Shown here: in pieces, positions 53,364 to 61,248 of the stretch
Layout: each line of letters begins with the position of its first letter
Position numbering within the stretch: the first letter of the stretch is position 1
From: Micromonospora echinospora
Lineage (GTDB): Bacteria; Actinomycetota; Actinomycetes; Mycobacteriales; Micromonosporaceae
DNA length: 64,000 bases
Assembly: GCF_014203425.1 (NCBI RefSeq)
Contig: NZ_JACHJC010000001.1
Coordinates: 4,986,001 to 5,050,000, forward strand
Direction of reading: 5' to 3'
Notes under the pieces: generated by a model
Told to the model about the DNA's origin: nothing
Seen by the model: the letters and a program-made list of their open reading frames with translations, nothing else
Databases searched by the model: none
Position numbers and translations under genes: made by a program

Positions 53364-54783
53364 GGTCTGGCCGCAGCCCGTGCTGGACCTGCTCGCCACC
53401 GGTGACGACCGGCCGGTCTTCGAGGACGGCGACCGGACCGTCACCACGGCCCAGATGTACCGGCTGGTCCGGCGCATCGCCGCCGGGCTCCGTGCCGCGG
53501 GGGCCGGCCCCGGCGTCGGGGTGGCCCTGCGGCTCGGCGTCACCGCGGAGGCGTTCGCGGCGATCATCGCGGCGTTCGCGGTCGGCGCCCGGGTCTCCGG
53601 GATCCGCCCCGACCTGACGCCGGCCCACCGCGCCCGGCGCGGCGAGGGCGAACTGCTGCTCGACGACGTCCGGGTCGCCGAGCTGGCGGGCACCCCAGAC
53701 GACGGAAGGCCGCTGATCGCCGCCGGTCGCCCGGACGACGTCGCCCGCATCATCTGGACCAGCGGCAGCACCGGCAGCCCGAAGGGCTGTGCGCAGACGT
53801 ACGCGGCGATGAGCGCGGCCTGGGCCCCGTACCCGGACCGGTGGCCCCCGGCGATCGCCGACCTCGCCACCCGGCTCCGGCGCTATCTCGTCTTCGGCTC
53901 GCTGAGCAGCCAGGTGATGCTGGAGTACGGCATCCTCACCCTGGCCGCGGGGGGCACCCTCGTCGCGGCCCGGCCCCCGGGTTTCCCGGGCATGATCGCC
54001 CGGCACCGGGCGACCGCGAGCGTCATCACAGTGGGCAAGCTGTACCAGCTCGTGCACGACCAGCGCGCCCATCCGGTCGACCTGAGCAGTCTGCGGGCCC
54101 TGATGGTGTCCGGGTCTCCGGTCGCGCCGGGCCGGCTCGCCGAGGCGCTCGACGTGCTCGGTCCCGTCGTCTTCCAGGGCTACGGCCAGACCGAGACCGG
54201 AATGATCACGATGGTGACGCCGGCCGAGATGCTGGCGTCCCCGGCCGCGCTCGCCTCGGTCGGCCGCCCACCAGCGGTGACCGAGCTGTCCATCCGGGAC
54301 GCCGACGGCCGCCCCGCCACCGAGGGGGAACTGTTCGTCCGCACACCGGCGCAGGCCGCCGCCTACTGGAACGATCCGGCCGAGACCGCCGGCGTCTTCG
54401 TCGACGGCTGGGTCCGCACCCGTGACCTGGCCCGGCTGGACGGCGACGGCTACCTGCACCTGCTCGGCCGGATCCGGGACGTCGTCATCGTGCACGCCAA
54501 CCTGGTGTACGCCGGCCCGATCGAACGGATACTCGCCGCCGACCCGGCAGTCGCCGAGGCGTACGTCGTCGGCCGTCCCGACGACGTCACCGGGGAGGCG
54601 GTGCACGCGTACGTGGTGCCGGCCGCCGGTCACACACCGGATGCCGGACGGCTGCGCGCGCTGGTGGTCCGGGCGCTGGGGGAAGCGTCGGCGCCGCAGA
54701 CGATCCGGTGGATCGACCGGGTGCCGGTGGGGCCGAGCGGCAAGCCGGACAAGCGCGCCCTGGCGTATCTGACGCTCACATGA
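53353..54783 (+). CDS. Acyl-adenylating enzyme / acyl-CoA ligase
   Basis: A 476-residue class I adenylate-forming enzyme, slightly short. Motifs: 'TSGSTGSPKG' at 136-145, 'GYGQTETGMI', 'RTRDLARLDGDGYLHLLGR' region and the catalytic-lysine motif 'GPSGKPDK' with Lys464. It overlaps the flavin oxidoreductase stop by 11 bp. The pathway logic is activation of the ammonia-lyase-derived aryl acid, as 4-coumarate:CoA ligases do, but specificity cannot be read by eye. No ketosynthase, carrier protein or acyltransferase follows in the window, so the acceptor is unknown. Confidence 0.85.
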   Translation: MPAEVWPQPVLDLLATGDDRPVFEDGDRTVTTAQMYRLVRRIAAGLRAAGAGPGVGVALRLGVTAEAFAAIIAAFAVGARVSGIRPDLTPAHRARRGEGELLLDDVRVAELAGTPDDGRPLIAAGRPDDVARIIWTSGSTGSPKGCAQTYAAMSAAWAPYPDRWPPAIADLATRLRRYLVFGSLSSQVMLEYGILTLAAGGTLVAARPPGFPGMIARHRATASVITVGKLYQLVHDQRAHPVDLSSLRALMVSGSPVAPGRLAEALDVLGPVVFQGYGQTETGMITMVTPAEMLASPAALASVGRPPAVTELSIRDADGRPATEGELFVRTPAQAAAYWNDPAETAGVFVDGWVRTRDLARLDGDGYLHLLGRIRDVVIVHANLVYAGPIERILAADPAVAEAYVVGRPDDVTGEAVHAYVVPAAGHTPDAGRLRALVVRALGEASAPQTIRWIDRVPVGPSGKPDKRALAYLTLT

Positions 54784-54821
54784 TCTTCACCGGTGGACCA
54801 CCTGTGGCCTACCATCCGAGC

Positions 54822-55238
54822 ATGACAGTCCTCGACGCCGCCGCGCTGCGTACCCGCTCCAGCCTGCGGAGAACCGCCGTCGGATTCGCCGCCCTGTGGT
54901 CCGTCGCCCTCGCCGCGTTCGCGGGCGTCAACATCCTGTTCGGGGCGCGGAACCGGGATTACCTGCTGCAGTACGGCAGCGACGCGGGTGACCGGTTCGC
55001 GACCAACGGCGTCATGCTGCTGTCGTGGCTCGGCATCGTCGCCGCTGTCGGCCTCGCCACGTGGATCACCACGCTGATCGTGCTGGCGCACACCCCCGAG
55101 ATGCACAAGGGACTGCGTACCCGCGTCCGCGTCGCTTCGGCGGTGGTGCTCGTCGGCACGCCCGTCGTCACCGTCGCCGCGCTCGTCCTCGCGTACGCGC
55201 TGATCGTGCCGTGGATCTACGCGGGCGTGCAGGCGTGA
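54822..55238 (+). CDS. Small membrane protein, three hydrophobic segments
   Basis: About 138 residues from the ATG at 54822; an ATG at 54780 overlapping the ligase stop would add 14 residues. Three hydrophobic segments lie near 20-40, 60-85 and 105-130. 'TPEMHKGLRTRVR' forms a cytoplasmic loop. I recognise no family. Position after the ligase gene suggests it may be part of that transcript, perhaps in transport or immunity, but nothing proves this. Confidence 0.6.
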   Translation: MTVLDAAALRTRSSLRRTAVGFAALWSVALAAFAGVNILFGARNRDYLLQYGSDAGDRFATNGVMLLSWLGIVAAVGLATWITTLIVLAHTPEMHKGLRTRVRVASAVVLVGTPVVTVAALVLAYALIVPWIYAGVQA

Positions 55239-55269
55239 GGCCCGGGGCGCCGTCCGCAGCCGGGAACAC

Positions 55270-55767
55270 CTACGTGACGCGGTAGGCGGTGTAGCGCACC
55301 CGGTCGGCCTCGCGGATCGCCGAGGCCACGAAGACGCACTGCTCCAGCACTGCGAGCGCGGGCACCGACGTCTCCAGTCGTACGCCCAGCCGGAAGTAGT
55401 ACTCGGCGGGGTCGACCGCGTCGCCGCGCAGCAACGCGTCGAGGATCTCCGGGCGGCCACTGCGGACGCCGAACGTCCGGAGGTAGACGTGGCCGCCGTC
55501 GGCGGTGCGCGCCGAGTAGCGCGTGTCGATCTCGATGGCGCCGTCGGGGCGGACCAGCTGCCAGTCGGCGCCGCCAGGGAGGATGTCGGCCTCGAACAGG
55601 CCGGTGACCCGGCCGCCGACGACAGGCACCACGCGACGGTGGCCCGCGCGGGTCATTCCGTGATCCTCCAGCGCGCCGAGCCGCACCTCCACCTCGAACG
55701 CGGCCTCCAATCCGGGAACCGCCGGGGCGCTCACCGCCCCGTGGCCGGCGGGTCGGCGCGTACTCAT
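55270..55767 (-). CDS. DUF3237 family protein
   Basis: A 165-residue protein with the DUF3237 pattern ('GGRVTGLFEADILPGGADWQ', 'YSARTADGGHVYLRTFGVR', 'DPAEYYFRLGVRLETS'), a small beta-barrel of unknown function often beside aromatic or terpenoid degradation genes. Its ATG overlaps the MarR-type stop (ATGA), and that gene in turn overlaps a flavin monooxygenase, so the three form one operon. A binding or isomerase-like role for the oxidised product is speculation. Confidence 0.85.
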   Translation of the reverse strand: MSTRRPAGHGAVSAPAVPGLEAAFEVEVRLGALEDHGMTRAGHRRVVPVVGGRVTGLFEADILPGGADWQLVRPDGAIEIDTRYSARTADGGHVYLRTFGVRSGRPEILDALLRGDAVDPAEYYFRLGVRLETSVPALAVLEQCVFVASAIREADRVRYTAYRVT

Positions 55768-56231
55768 GGGGTGTCCTTGGTGTCCGCGAGCGCGTCGCGC
55801 AGGCGTTCCAACGCGGGCACCGCGGCGGCGAGGGCCGCGCGGTCCGCCGCCGGCAGGGTGGCCGCGGCGCGGGCGACCAGGTCTCCGCTCGCGAGGTCGA
55901 AGCGGTCGAACAGGTCGAGGGCCTTCGGAGTGGCGAGGACCTCGACGTGGCGGTGGTTGCCGGGACGAGGGCGGCGCTCGACGAGACCTTTGCCCTCCAT
56001 CGTGGTGAGCAGGTTGCTGACCGTCGAGCGGCTCAGGCGGAGTCGTTCGGCGAGTTCACCGGGGCCGGACACGGTGCCGCGGGGCAGCGCCCGCACGATC
56101 TCGATCTGCGCGTCCGGGATCTCCGGCAGATGCTCGGCGGCGCGGGCGGCGGCGAGCAGCGTGCGGCGCAGCGGTGAGATCACCGACGCCAGGCGTGCCG
56201 CGTCCAGCTCGGTCGTCTCCGGGCCGGTCAC
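55764..56231 (-). CDS. MarR-family transcriptional regulator
   Basis: A 155-residue winged-helix protein ('GPGELAERLRLSRSTVSNLLTTMEGKGLVERRP') with the helical dimer arms of MarR. The GTG start at 56231 overlaps the monooxygenase stop. It is the middle gene of a three-gene operon divergent from an ABC importer. A TGCGTC-2-GACGCA palindrome upstream of the operon is its likely operator, giving autoregulation and control of the importer. The ligand is probably the imported compound or its oxidised form. Confidence 0.88.
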   Translation of the reverse strand: MTGPETTELDAARLASVISPLRRTLLAAARAAEHLPEIPDAQIEIVRALPRGTVSGPGELAERLRLSRSTVSNLLTTMEGKGLVERRPRPGNHRHVEVLATPKALDLFDRFDLASGDLVARAAATLPAADRAALAAAVPALERLRDALADTKDTP

Positions 56232-57466
56232 GGCAGGACGCCCGAGAAGACCGTCGGCGTCAGGGAGGCCCGTTCGTTGAGATCGGCGGGCAGGAAGCCG
56301 GCCGCCTTCTTGTAGCCGGTGGCGATCTCGGTGAGCTCGTCCGGCGGGATGACGTCGTGGATGTGCGCGAACCCGTCCGGCGCGCGCTCGCGGGCGAGCA
56401 CCATCACCTGCTCCGGGCCCTGCCGCCGGTTGCTCAGCACGAGCGCGGTGGTCGCCGGCCGCCGGTCCGCCGCGTAGGCGTCCAGCGCCGCCCGGACCGT
56501 CGGCGCGGTGGCGAGGTGGAAGGCGAGGGTACGCGCGTCCAGGATCGCCTGCGACGCCCCGTTGGAGCCGTTCGGATACATCGGGTGTGCCGCGTCCCCG
56601 AGCAGCGTCGTGTTCCCGTGGGTCCAGGTGTCGATCGGGTCGCGGTCCACCATGGGGTATTCGAGGATCTCGTCGGCGGCGGCCAGCAGTGCCGGCACGT
56701 CGAGCCACGGGAAGCGCCAGTCCGCGAAGAGCGCGACGACCGGCGCGGGGTCGACCGTCCGGTTCCAGTCCGCGTTCGGCCCGGCGAAACCGGGTCCGCG
56801 CCGCTCGGCCACCACGTTGATCACGCCGGGACCGATCGGGTACGCGACGAACTTCTGTTCCGCGTCCCCTGCCATGATCATGGTTCGCCCGTCCAGGAAT
56901 CCGGGCGCCCGGGCCGTCCCCCGCCACAGCGTCAGCCCGTTCCAGATCGGCTCGCCCTCGTCGGGCTGGCGTTGCCGGCGCAGCGCGGAGTGGATGCCGT
57001 CCGCGCCGACGATCAGGTCGGCCGCGACGCTCACCTCCCCCGCCGCCGTCGCGAAGCGCGCGACGCCGTCGTGGACGCCGACCAGCCGGTGCCCGGTGCG
57101 CACCACGTCGGCGCCCAGCCGTTCCCGCACCGCGGCGAGCAGTTCCATCTGGAACCGGCCGCGGTGCACGGAAAGCTGCGGCCAGCGATATCCGGCGTCC
57201 AGCCCGCGCGGCTCGCTCCAGATCTGCTGACCGTAGCGGTTGTAGTAAGCCAGTGTGCCGGGCGCGGCGCCCAGCCTTTCCACTCGTTCCCCGAGGCCCA
57301 ATTCGGTCAGCTCCCGGACGGCGTGCGGGAGCAGATTGATCCCGACGCCGAGTGGGCGCAGCGCGTCGGCGCGCTCATAGACGGCGATGTCACGGAAGCC
57401 GGCCCGGTGCAGGCTGAGCGCGGTGGTGAGGCCACCGATACCAGCGCCCACGATCACGATCGCCAA
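56228..57466 (-). CDS. Class A flavin monooxygenase, 3-hydroxybenzoate 6-hydroxylase-like
   Basis: A 412-residue monooxygenase. The TTG start at 57466 gives 'AIVIVGAGIGGL' and has GGGAG seven bases upstream; an upstream frame lacks a site. Motifs are GxGxxG near residue 7, 'GADGIHSALRR' (DG) and 'LLGDAAHPMYPNGSNGASQA' (GD); the last pattern is typical of the 3-hydroxybenzoate/salicylate hydroxylase group. It is first in the operon with MarR and DUF3237 genes and divergent from an ABC importer. Hydroxylation of an imported aromatic substrate is the natural reading. Confidence 0.87.
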   Translation of the reverse strand: MAIVIVGAGIGGLTTALSLHRAGFRDIAVYERADALRPLGVGINLLPHAVRELTELGLGERVERLGAAPGTLAYYNRYGQQIWSEPRGLDAGYRWPQLSVHRGRFQMELLAAVRERLGADVVRTGHRLVGVHDGVARFATAAGEVSVAADLIVGADGIHSALRRQRQPDEGEPIWNGLTLWRGTARAPGFLDGRTMIMAGDAEQKFVAYPIGPGVINVVAERRGPGFAGPNADWNRTVDPAPVVALFADWRFPWLDVPALLAAADEILEYPMVDRDPIDTWTHGNTTLLGDAAHPMYPNGSNGASQAILDARTLAFHLATAPTVRAALDAYAADRRPATTALVLSNRRQGPEQVMVLARERAPDGFAHIHDVIPPDELTEIATGYKKAAGFLPADLNERASLTPTVFSGVLP

Positions 57467-57524
57467 GTCGTCGCTCCCTTCGCCACCGCGCCACCAACCG
57501 CACAGTTTGGTCACAAAATCGTGG

Positions 57525-57538
57525 TGCGTCAAGACGCA
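57525..57538. promoter_or_regulatory. Candidate MarR operator between monooxygenase operon and ABC importer
   Basis: TGCGTC-2-GACGCA, a perfect 14-bp palindrome, 59 bp before the monooxygenase start and 170 bp before the importer start, in the 241-bp divergent region. Size and symmetry fit a MarR dimer. The rest of the region holds a TTGACA at 57594-57599 with no convincing -10. Confidence 0.55.
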
Positions 57539-57707
57539 TTCTCATCGAGGTCGGACCACTCCGATCGCAATGCGAGTCGCCTTATCAGAATTCTTGACAA
57601 TCAATCACCTCTGCATGACGCTGATCGACGCGGTCGGATGGTTCACCTCTCCTCGCCGGCCCCCACTCCTCCGGATGCACCAGCGCTTCGCACGGAAGGG
57701 CTCGTCC

Positions 57708-58682
57708 ATGAAGAAGGTCACCGCCCTCGCTGTTCTGGCCGGCGTCGCGATCGCCCTCACCGGCTGCACGGACTCCGACGCCACCGATCCGTCCCCCGGG
57801 GCAAGCGGCGAACTGCGCAAGGTCCGCGTGGCGGCGTTGCCCATCAGCGAGACCGCCGCGCTGTGGGGCGGCATCAAGGCGGGCATCTTCCGGGAGCAGG
57901 GGCTCGACGTGGAGGTGGTGCCCGCACAGGGCGGCGCCCAGGCCATCCCGGCCCTGATCAACGGCGACATCGACTTCGCCATCGGCCAGCCGTTCGGCCC
58001 GTTCCGCGCCGACCTGCAGAACCTCGGCGTGGTGATCATCGGGAACTACGCGTCGTCCTATGCCGACGGTGACGACATCAACGCCGTGGTGGCGTCGCCG
58101 AAGTCCGGCATCACCCGGCCGTCCCAGCTCGCGGGGCGCAAGGTGTCGGTGAACAGCCTGGGCGCCGCCGGCGACGTCACGATCATGGCGGCGGTCGAGA
58201 AGGACGGCGGGGATCCCGCCAAGGTCAAGTTCGTCGAGGTGGCCTTCCCGGACGCGCCCGCCCAGCTCGCCGCCGGCAACATCGACGCCGCCTGGGTGAC
58301 CGAGCCGTTCATCACCCAGCTGCGCAAGCGCGGCGACGTTCTCGTGGTCGCCCCGTACCAGGCCACTGTTCCCGGGCTCGCCACCCTGACCACGATCACG
58401 TCGAGCAAGCTGAAGGACTCCGACGCCGCGCTGGTCGCGGACTTCTCGTCGGCGATGAAGAAGACGCTCACCTGGGCCAAGGATCCGGCCAACGAGAAGG
58501 ACCTCCGCCAGGCCATCAAGGACAACCTCGAGCTGCCGGAAGCGGTGGCGGACTCCGTACGGCTCCCGGCGTTCGGGTGGGAGCTCGACCGGGCCGGCCT
58601 GGAGCAACTGGCGACGCTCGCCCAGAAGTACCGCGTCCTCGACCGGCGACCCGACTTCGACCGCCTCATCCAGCAGCAGTAG
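57708..58682 (+). CDS. ABC transporter substrate-binding lipoprotein (NMT1/SsuA-type)
   Basis: A 324-residue lipoprotein; the lipobox 'ALTGC' places lipidated Cys at residue 20. The fold is that of the NMT1/THI5 and SsuA/TauA group ('ETAALWGGIKAGIFREQGLDVEV' region, 'QAIPALINGDIDFAIGQP', 'AGNIDAAWVTEPF'). A GGAAGGG precedes the ATG. These proteins bind small organic ligands such as sulfonates, thiamine precursors or aromatic acids. Divergence from a flavin monooxygenase operon suggests an aromatic or similar compound. Permeases and ATPase follow immediately. Confidence 0.9.
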   Translation: MKKVTALAVLAGVAIALTGCTDSDATDPSPGASGELRKVRVAALPISETAALWGGIKAGIFREQGLDVEVVPAQGGAQAIPALINGDIDFAIGQPFGPFRADLQNLGVVIIGNYASSYADGDDINAVVASPKSGITRPSQLAGRKVSVNSLGAAGDVTIMAAVEKDGGDPAKVKFVEVAFPDAPAQLAAGNIDAAWVTEPFITQLRKRGDVLVVAPYQATVPGLATLTTITSSKLKDSDAALVADFSSAMKKTLTWAKDPANEKDLRQAIKDNLELPEAVADSVRLPAFGWELDRAGLEQLATLAQKYRVLDRRPDFDRLIQQQ

Positions 58683-58689
58683 CCGGCCG

Positions 58690-59460
58690 ATGCGCAAGAT
58701 CCTGCTGGGCGCCGTCGGCCTGCTGGGGTTCCTCGTCGTCTGGCAACTGATCCCGGCACTGGGACTGGTCGACCCGCACTACCTGCCGTACGCCACCGAC
58801 GTGTTCGGACGGTTGGCCGAGGAGGTCCGCGACCTGGCGTTCTGGCGGCGGGTCCGGCTCACCATGACGTCGTGGGCGATCGGTCTGACGGTGGCGACGC
58901 TCGCGGCGGTCGCGCTGGGGACTGTGGTCGGGTTGGTGCCGTTCCTGCGTCGCGCGACGCACACGACAGTCGAGTTCCTGCGACCGGTGCCGTCGGTCGC
59001 GCTGATCCCGCTCGCGGTGCTGATGTTCGGCCTGCAGATGCGCGCCGCGCTGGTCATCATCGTCTACGCGGCGTTCTGGCAGGTGTTCGTGCAGGTGATC
59101 TACGGCGTCGCCGACGTCGACACCGTCGCCCGGGACACCGCGCGGAGTTTCGGCCTCACCCGCGCCGAGCGGCTGCGCTACCTCGTCCTGCCGACCGCTC
59201 TGCCGTACCTGATGACCGGCCTGCGCCTCGGCGCGGCGGTCGCGCTCATCCTGGCCGTCACCGCCGAGATGGTGATCGGCAACCCCGGCCTCGGGCGCAT
59301 GATCGAGCTGTCCCGCTCCGCCGGGGACGCCGTCGGCCTGTACGGCCTCGTCGTGGTCACCGGGATCCTCGGCCTGCTGGTGAACGTCGTGTTCCGCTTC
59401 GTCGAACGCCGCTCGCTGGCCTGGCACCAGTCGGTGCTCGCGGACGAGGCAGCCCGGTGA
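58690..59460 (+). CDS. ABC transporter permease 1 (SsuC-type)
   Basis: A 256-residue permease with about six membrane segments and the EAA-like loop 'DTVARDTARSFGLTRAERLRYLVLP'. It is of the SsuC/TauC group and follows the binding protein after 7 bp. A second, distinct permease overlaps its stop, so the importer is a permease heterodimer, which is less usual for this family, where homodimers are common. Confidence 0.9.
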   Translation: MRKILLGAVGLLGFLVVWQLIPALGLVDPHYLPYATDVFGRLAEEVRDLAFWRRVRLTMTSWAIGLTVATLAAVALGTVVGLVPFLRRATHTTVEFLRPVPSVALIPLAVLMFGLQMRAALVIIVYAAFWQVFVQVIYGVADVDTVARDTARSFGLTRAERLRYLVLPTALPYLMTGLRLGAAVALILAVTAEMVIGNPGLGRMIELSRSAGDAVGLYGLVVVTGILGLLVNVVFRFVERRSLAWHQSVLADEAAR

Positions 59461-60272
59461 CCGCCCTCGGCGCGGGCCGCGCCCGCCCGCGCGGCCCGGG
59501 CGCGCGGGCCGCCGAGAACGTCCTGTTCGCGGTCGGGCTTCCCGTCCTGGCCGTGGGGCTCTGGGCCGTCTGGTCCACCCGGTCGGCGAACCGGTTCCTC
59601 GTCGGCCCCCGGGCGCTGCTCGACGCGTTCCGGCAGACCTGGATCGGCCCGGCGTTCGTCGACGACGTCCTGCCGAGCGTGTACCGGCTCCTGGCCGGCC
59701 TGTTCGCGTCGATCCTCCTCGGCGTCGCCGCCGGCGTCGTCATCGGCCGGATCCGCCCGCTACGCGAGATCCTCGAACCACTGCTGGAGTTCTTCCGCGC
59801 GATTCCGCCACCGGTGCTGATCCCGGTCGCGATGCTCCTGCTCGGCATCACCGACACCATGAAGGTCGTCGTCATCGTGTCCGGCGCGATCTGGCCGATC
59901 CTGCTGAACACGATCGAAGGCGTCCGGGCGACCGACAGCGTGATGCTGGAGACCGCACGCTCCTTCCGGATCTCCCGGTGGGACCGGCTGTGGCTGCTGA
60001 TCCTCCCGGCGGCGAGTCCGCGCATCATGACCGGCGTCCGGCAGGCGCTCTCGGTGGCCCTGATCCTCATGGTCATCTCGGAGATGTTCGCGTCGTCAGC
60101 CGGCCTCGGCTACCGGATCGCCTACTTCCAGCGGAACTACCTCATCGCCGAGATGTGGAGCGGCATCCTCCTGCTCGGCCTCATCGGCGTCTTCCTCGCC
60201 GTGGTCTTCGGTGTCGTCGAACGCCGCGTCCTGCGCTGGTACCACGGAATGAAGGAGATCACCCGTGCCTGA
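59457..60272 (+). CDS. ABC transporter permease 2 (SsuC-type)
   Basis: A 271-residue permease from a GTG start overlapping the previous stop. It has a basic, Arg/Pro-rich N-terminus, about six membrane segments and the coupling loop 'DSVMLETARSFRISRWDRLWLLILP'. It pairs with permease 1. The ATPase start overlaps its end by 8 bp, with AAGGAG inside this gene. Confidence 0.9.
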   Translation: MTALGAGRARPRGPGARAAENVLFAVGLPVLAVGLWAVWSTRSANRFLVGPRALLDAFRQTWIGPAFVDDVLPSVYRLLAGLFASILLGVAAGVVIGRIRPLREILEPLLEFFRAIPPPVLIPVAMLLLGITDTMKVVVIVSGAIWPILLNTIEGVRATDSVMLETARSFRISRWDRLWLLILPAASPRIMTGVRQALSVALILMVISEMFASSAGLGYRIAYFQRNYLIAEMWSGILLLGLIGVFLAVVFGVVERRVLRWYHGMKEITRA

Positions 60273-61077
60273 CGGGAGCCCGCTGCTGCGGGTCGAGCAC
60301 CTGCGGAAGGTCTACGCCTCCGGCCGGGGCGAGGTCGAGGCGATCGGGGACCTCAGCTTCACGATGGATCCGGGCGAGCTGCTGTGCATCGTCGGTCCCT
60401 CGGGCTGCGGGAAGACCACGCTCCTGAAATGCCTCGCAGGTCTGCTCCGGCCCACCAGCGGCCTCGTCGAGATGGAGGGCTCACCGGTGACCGGGCCGAG
60501 CCCGGCGATGGCAGTGGTCTTCCAGGAGTACGGCCGCAGCCTCTACCCGTGGCTGACCGTCCGCGGCAACGTGGAGCTTCCGCTTCGCCACAAGAAGCTC
60601 TCCCGCGCCGAACGCGCCCGGTTGGTCACCGACGCCCTCGATGCGGTCGGACTTCCGCAGTCGGCGCGGAGCCACCCGTGGCAGCTCTCCGGCGGGATGC
60701 AGCAACGGGTCGCCATCGCCCGGGCCATCGCGTACCAGCCGGACGTGCTGATCATGGACGAACCGTTCGCCGCGGTGGACGCGCAGACCCGCGCGGACCT
60801 GGAGGACCTCGTCCGCGAACTGCACCTGACCCGGGGAATCTCCACTGTCTTCGTGACGCACGACATCGACGAGTCCGTGTACCTGGGCCAGCGTGTGCTC
60901 GTCCTGTCGAACTCACCGACCCGGGTGCAGGAGGACCTGGTGATCGACCTCCCGGGGGAACGCGATCAGCTCACCACCCGGGCGCTGCCCCGGTTCACCG
61001 AACTGCGGACCCACGTCTACGAGCAGATCCAGCGTGCCAAGCGCGGACCGGCCGCGGCGCCACAGCCGGCGCCGTGA
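60265..61077 (+). CDS. ABC transporter ATP-binding protein (SsuB/TauB-type)
   Basis: A 270-residue ATPase: Walker A 'GPSGCGKT' at 44-51, Q-loop 'VVFQEYGRSLYPW', signature 'LSGGMQQR', Walker B 'VLIMDEPFAAVD' and switch His in 'VFVTHDI'. The sequence around the Q-loop is typical of the nitrate/sulfonate/taurine importer group. It is the last gene of the importer operon. The gap of 171 bp to the phosphoketolase gene holds nothing I can identify. Confidence 0.93.
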   Translation: MPDGSPLLRVEHLRKVYASGRGEVEAIGDLSFTMDPGELLCIVGPSGCGKTTLLKCLAGLLRPTSGLVEMEGSPVTGPSPAMAVVFQEYGRSLYPWLTVRGNVELPLRHKKLSRAERARLVTDALDAVGLPQSARSHPWQLSGGMQQRVAIARAIAYQPDVLIMDEPFAAVDAQTRADLEDLVRELHLTRGISTVFVTHDIDESVYLGQRVLVLSNSPTRVQEDLVIDLPGERDQLTTRALPRFTELRTHVYEQIQRAKRGPAAAPQPAP

Positions 61078-61248
61078 CAGCACCTCGCCGGCGCTACGGA
61101 TCGGCGGCCGTCGCGCGACGTGGCGGGATCGACGCATCGCCATCGCGGGCCGAAGGTCCTGCGGCTTGCGGTCTGCGGCCCCGAGTGGCCGGGCCCGGCT
61201 GGGCCTAACCTGAGTCCGGACAAGACGAGATCAGTGAAAGGAAGCACG

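Noticed and set aside
5080..54783. One pathway joining the nitrite cluster and the tyrosine ammonia-lyase cluster
   Set aside because: About 33 kb of unrelated genes lie between them and no shared operator was seen; a link is possible but unsupported.
57594..57599. TTGACA as -35 of the ABC importer
   Set aside because: No acceptable -10 occurs 16-18 bp downstream, and the start codon is about 110 bp away.
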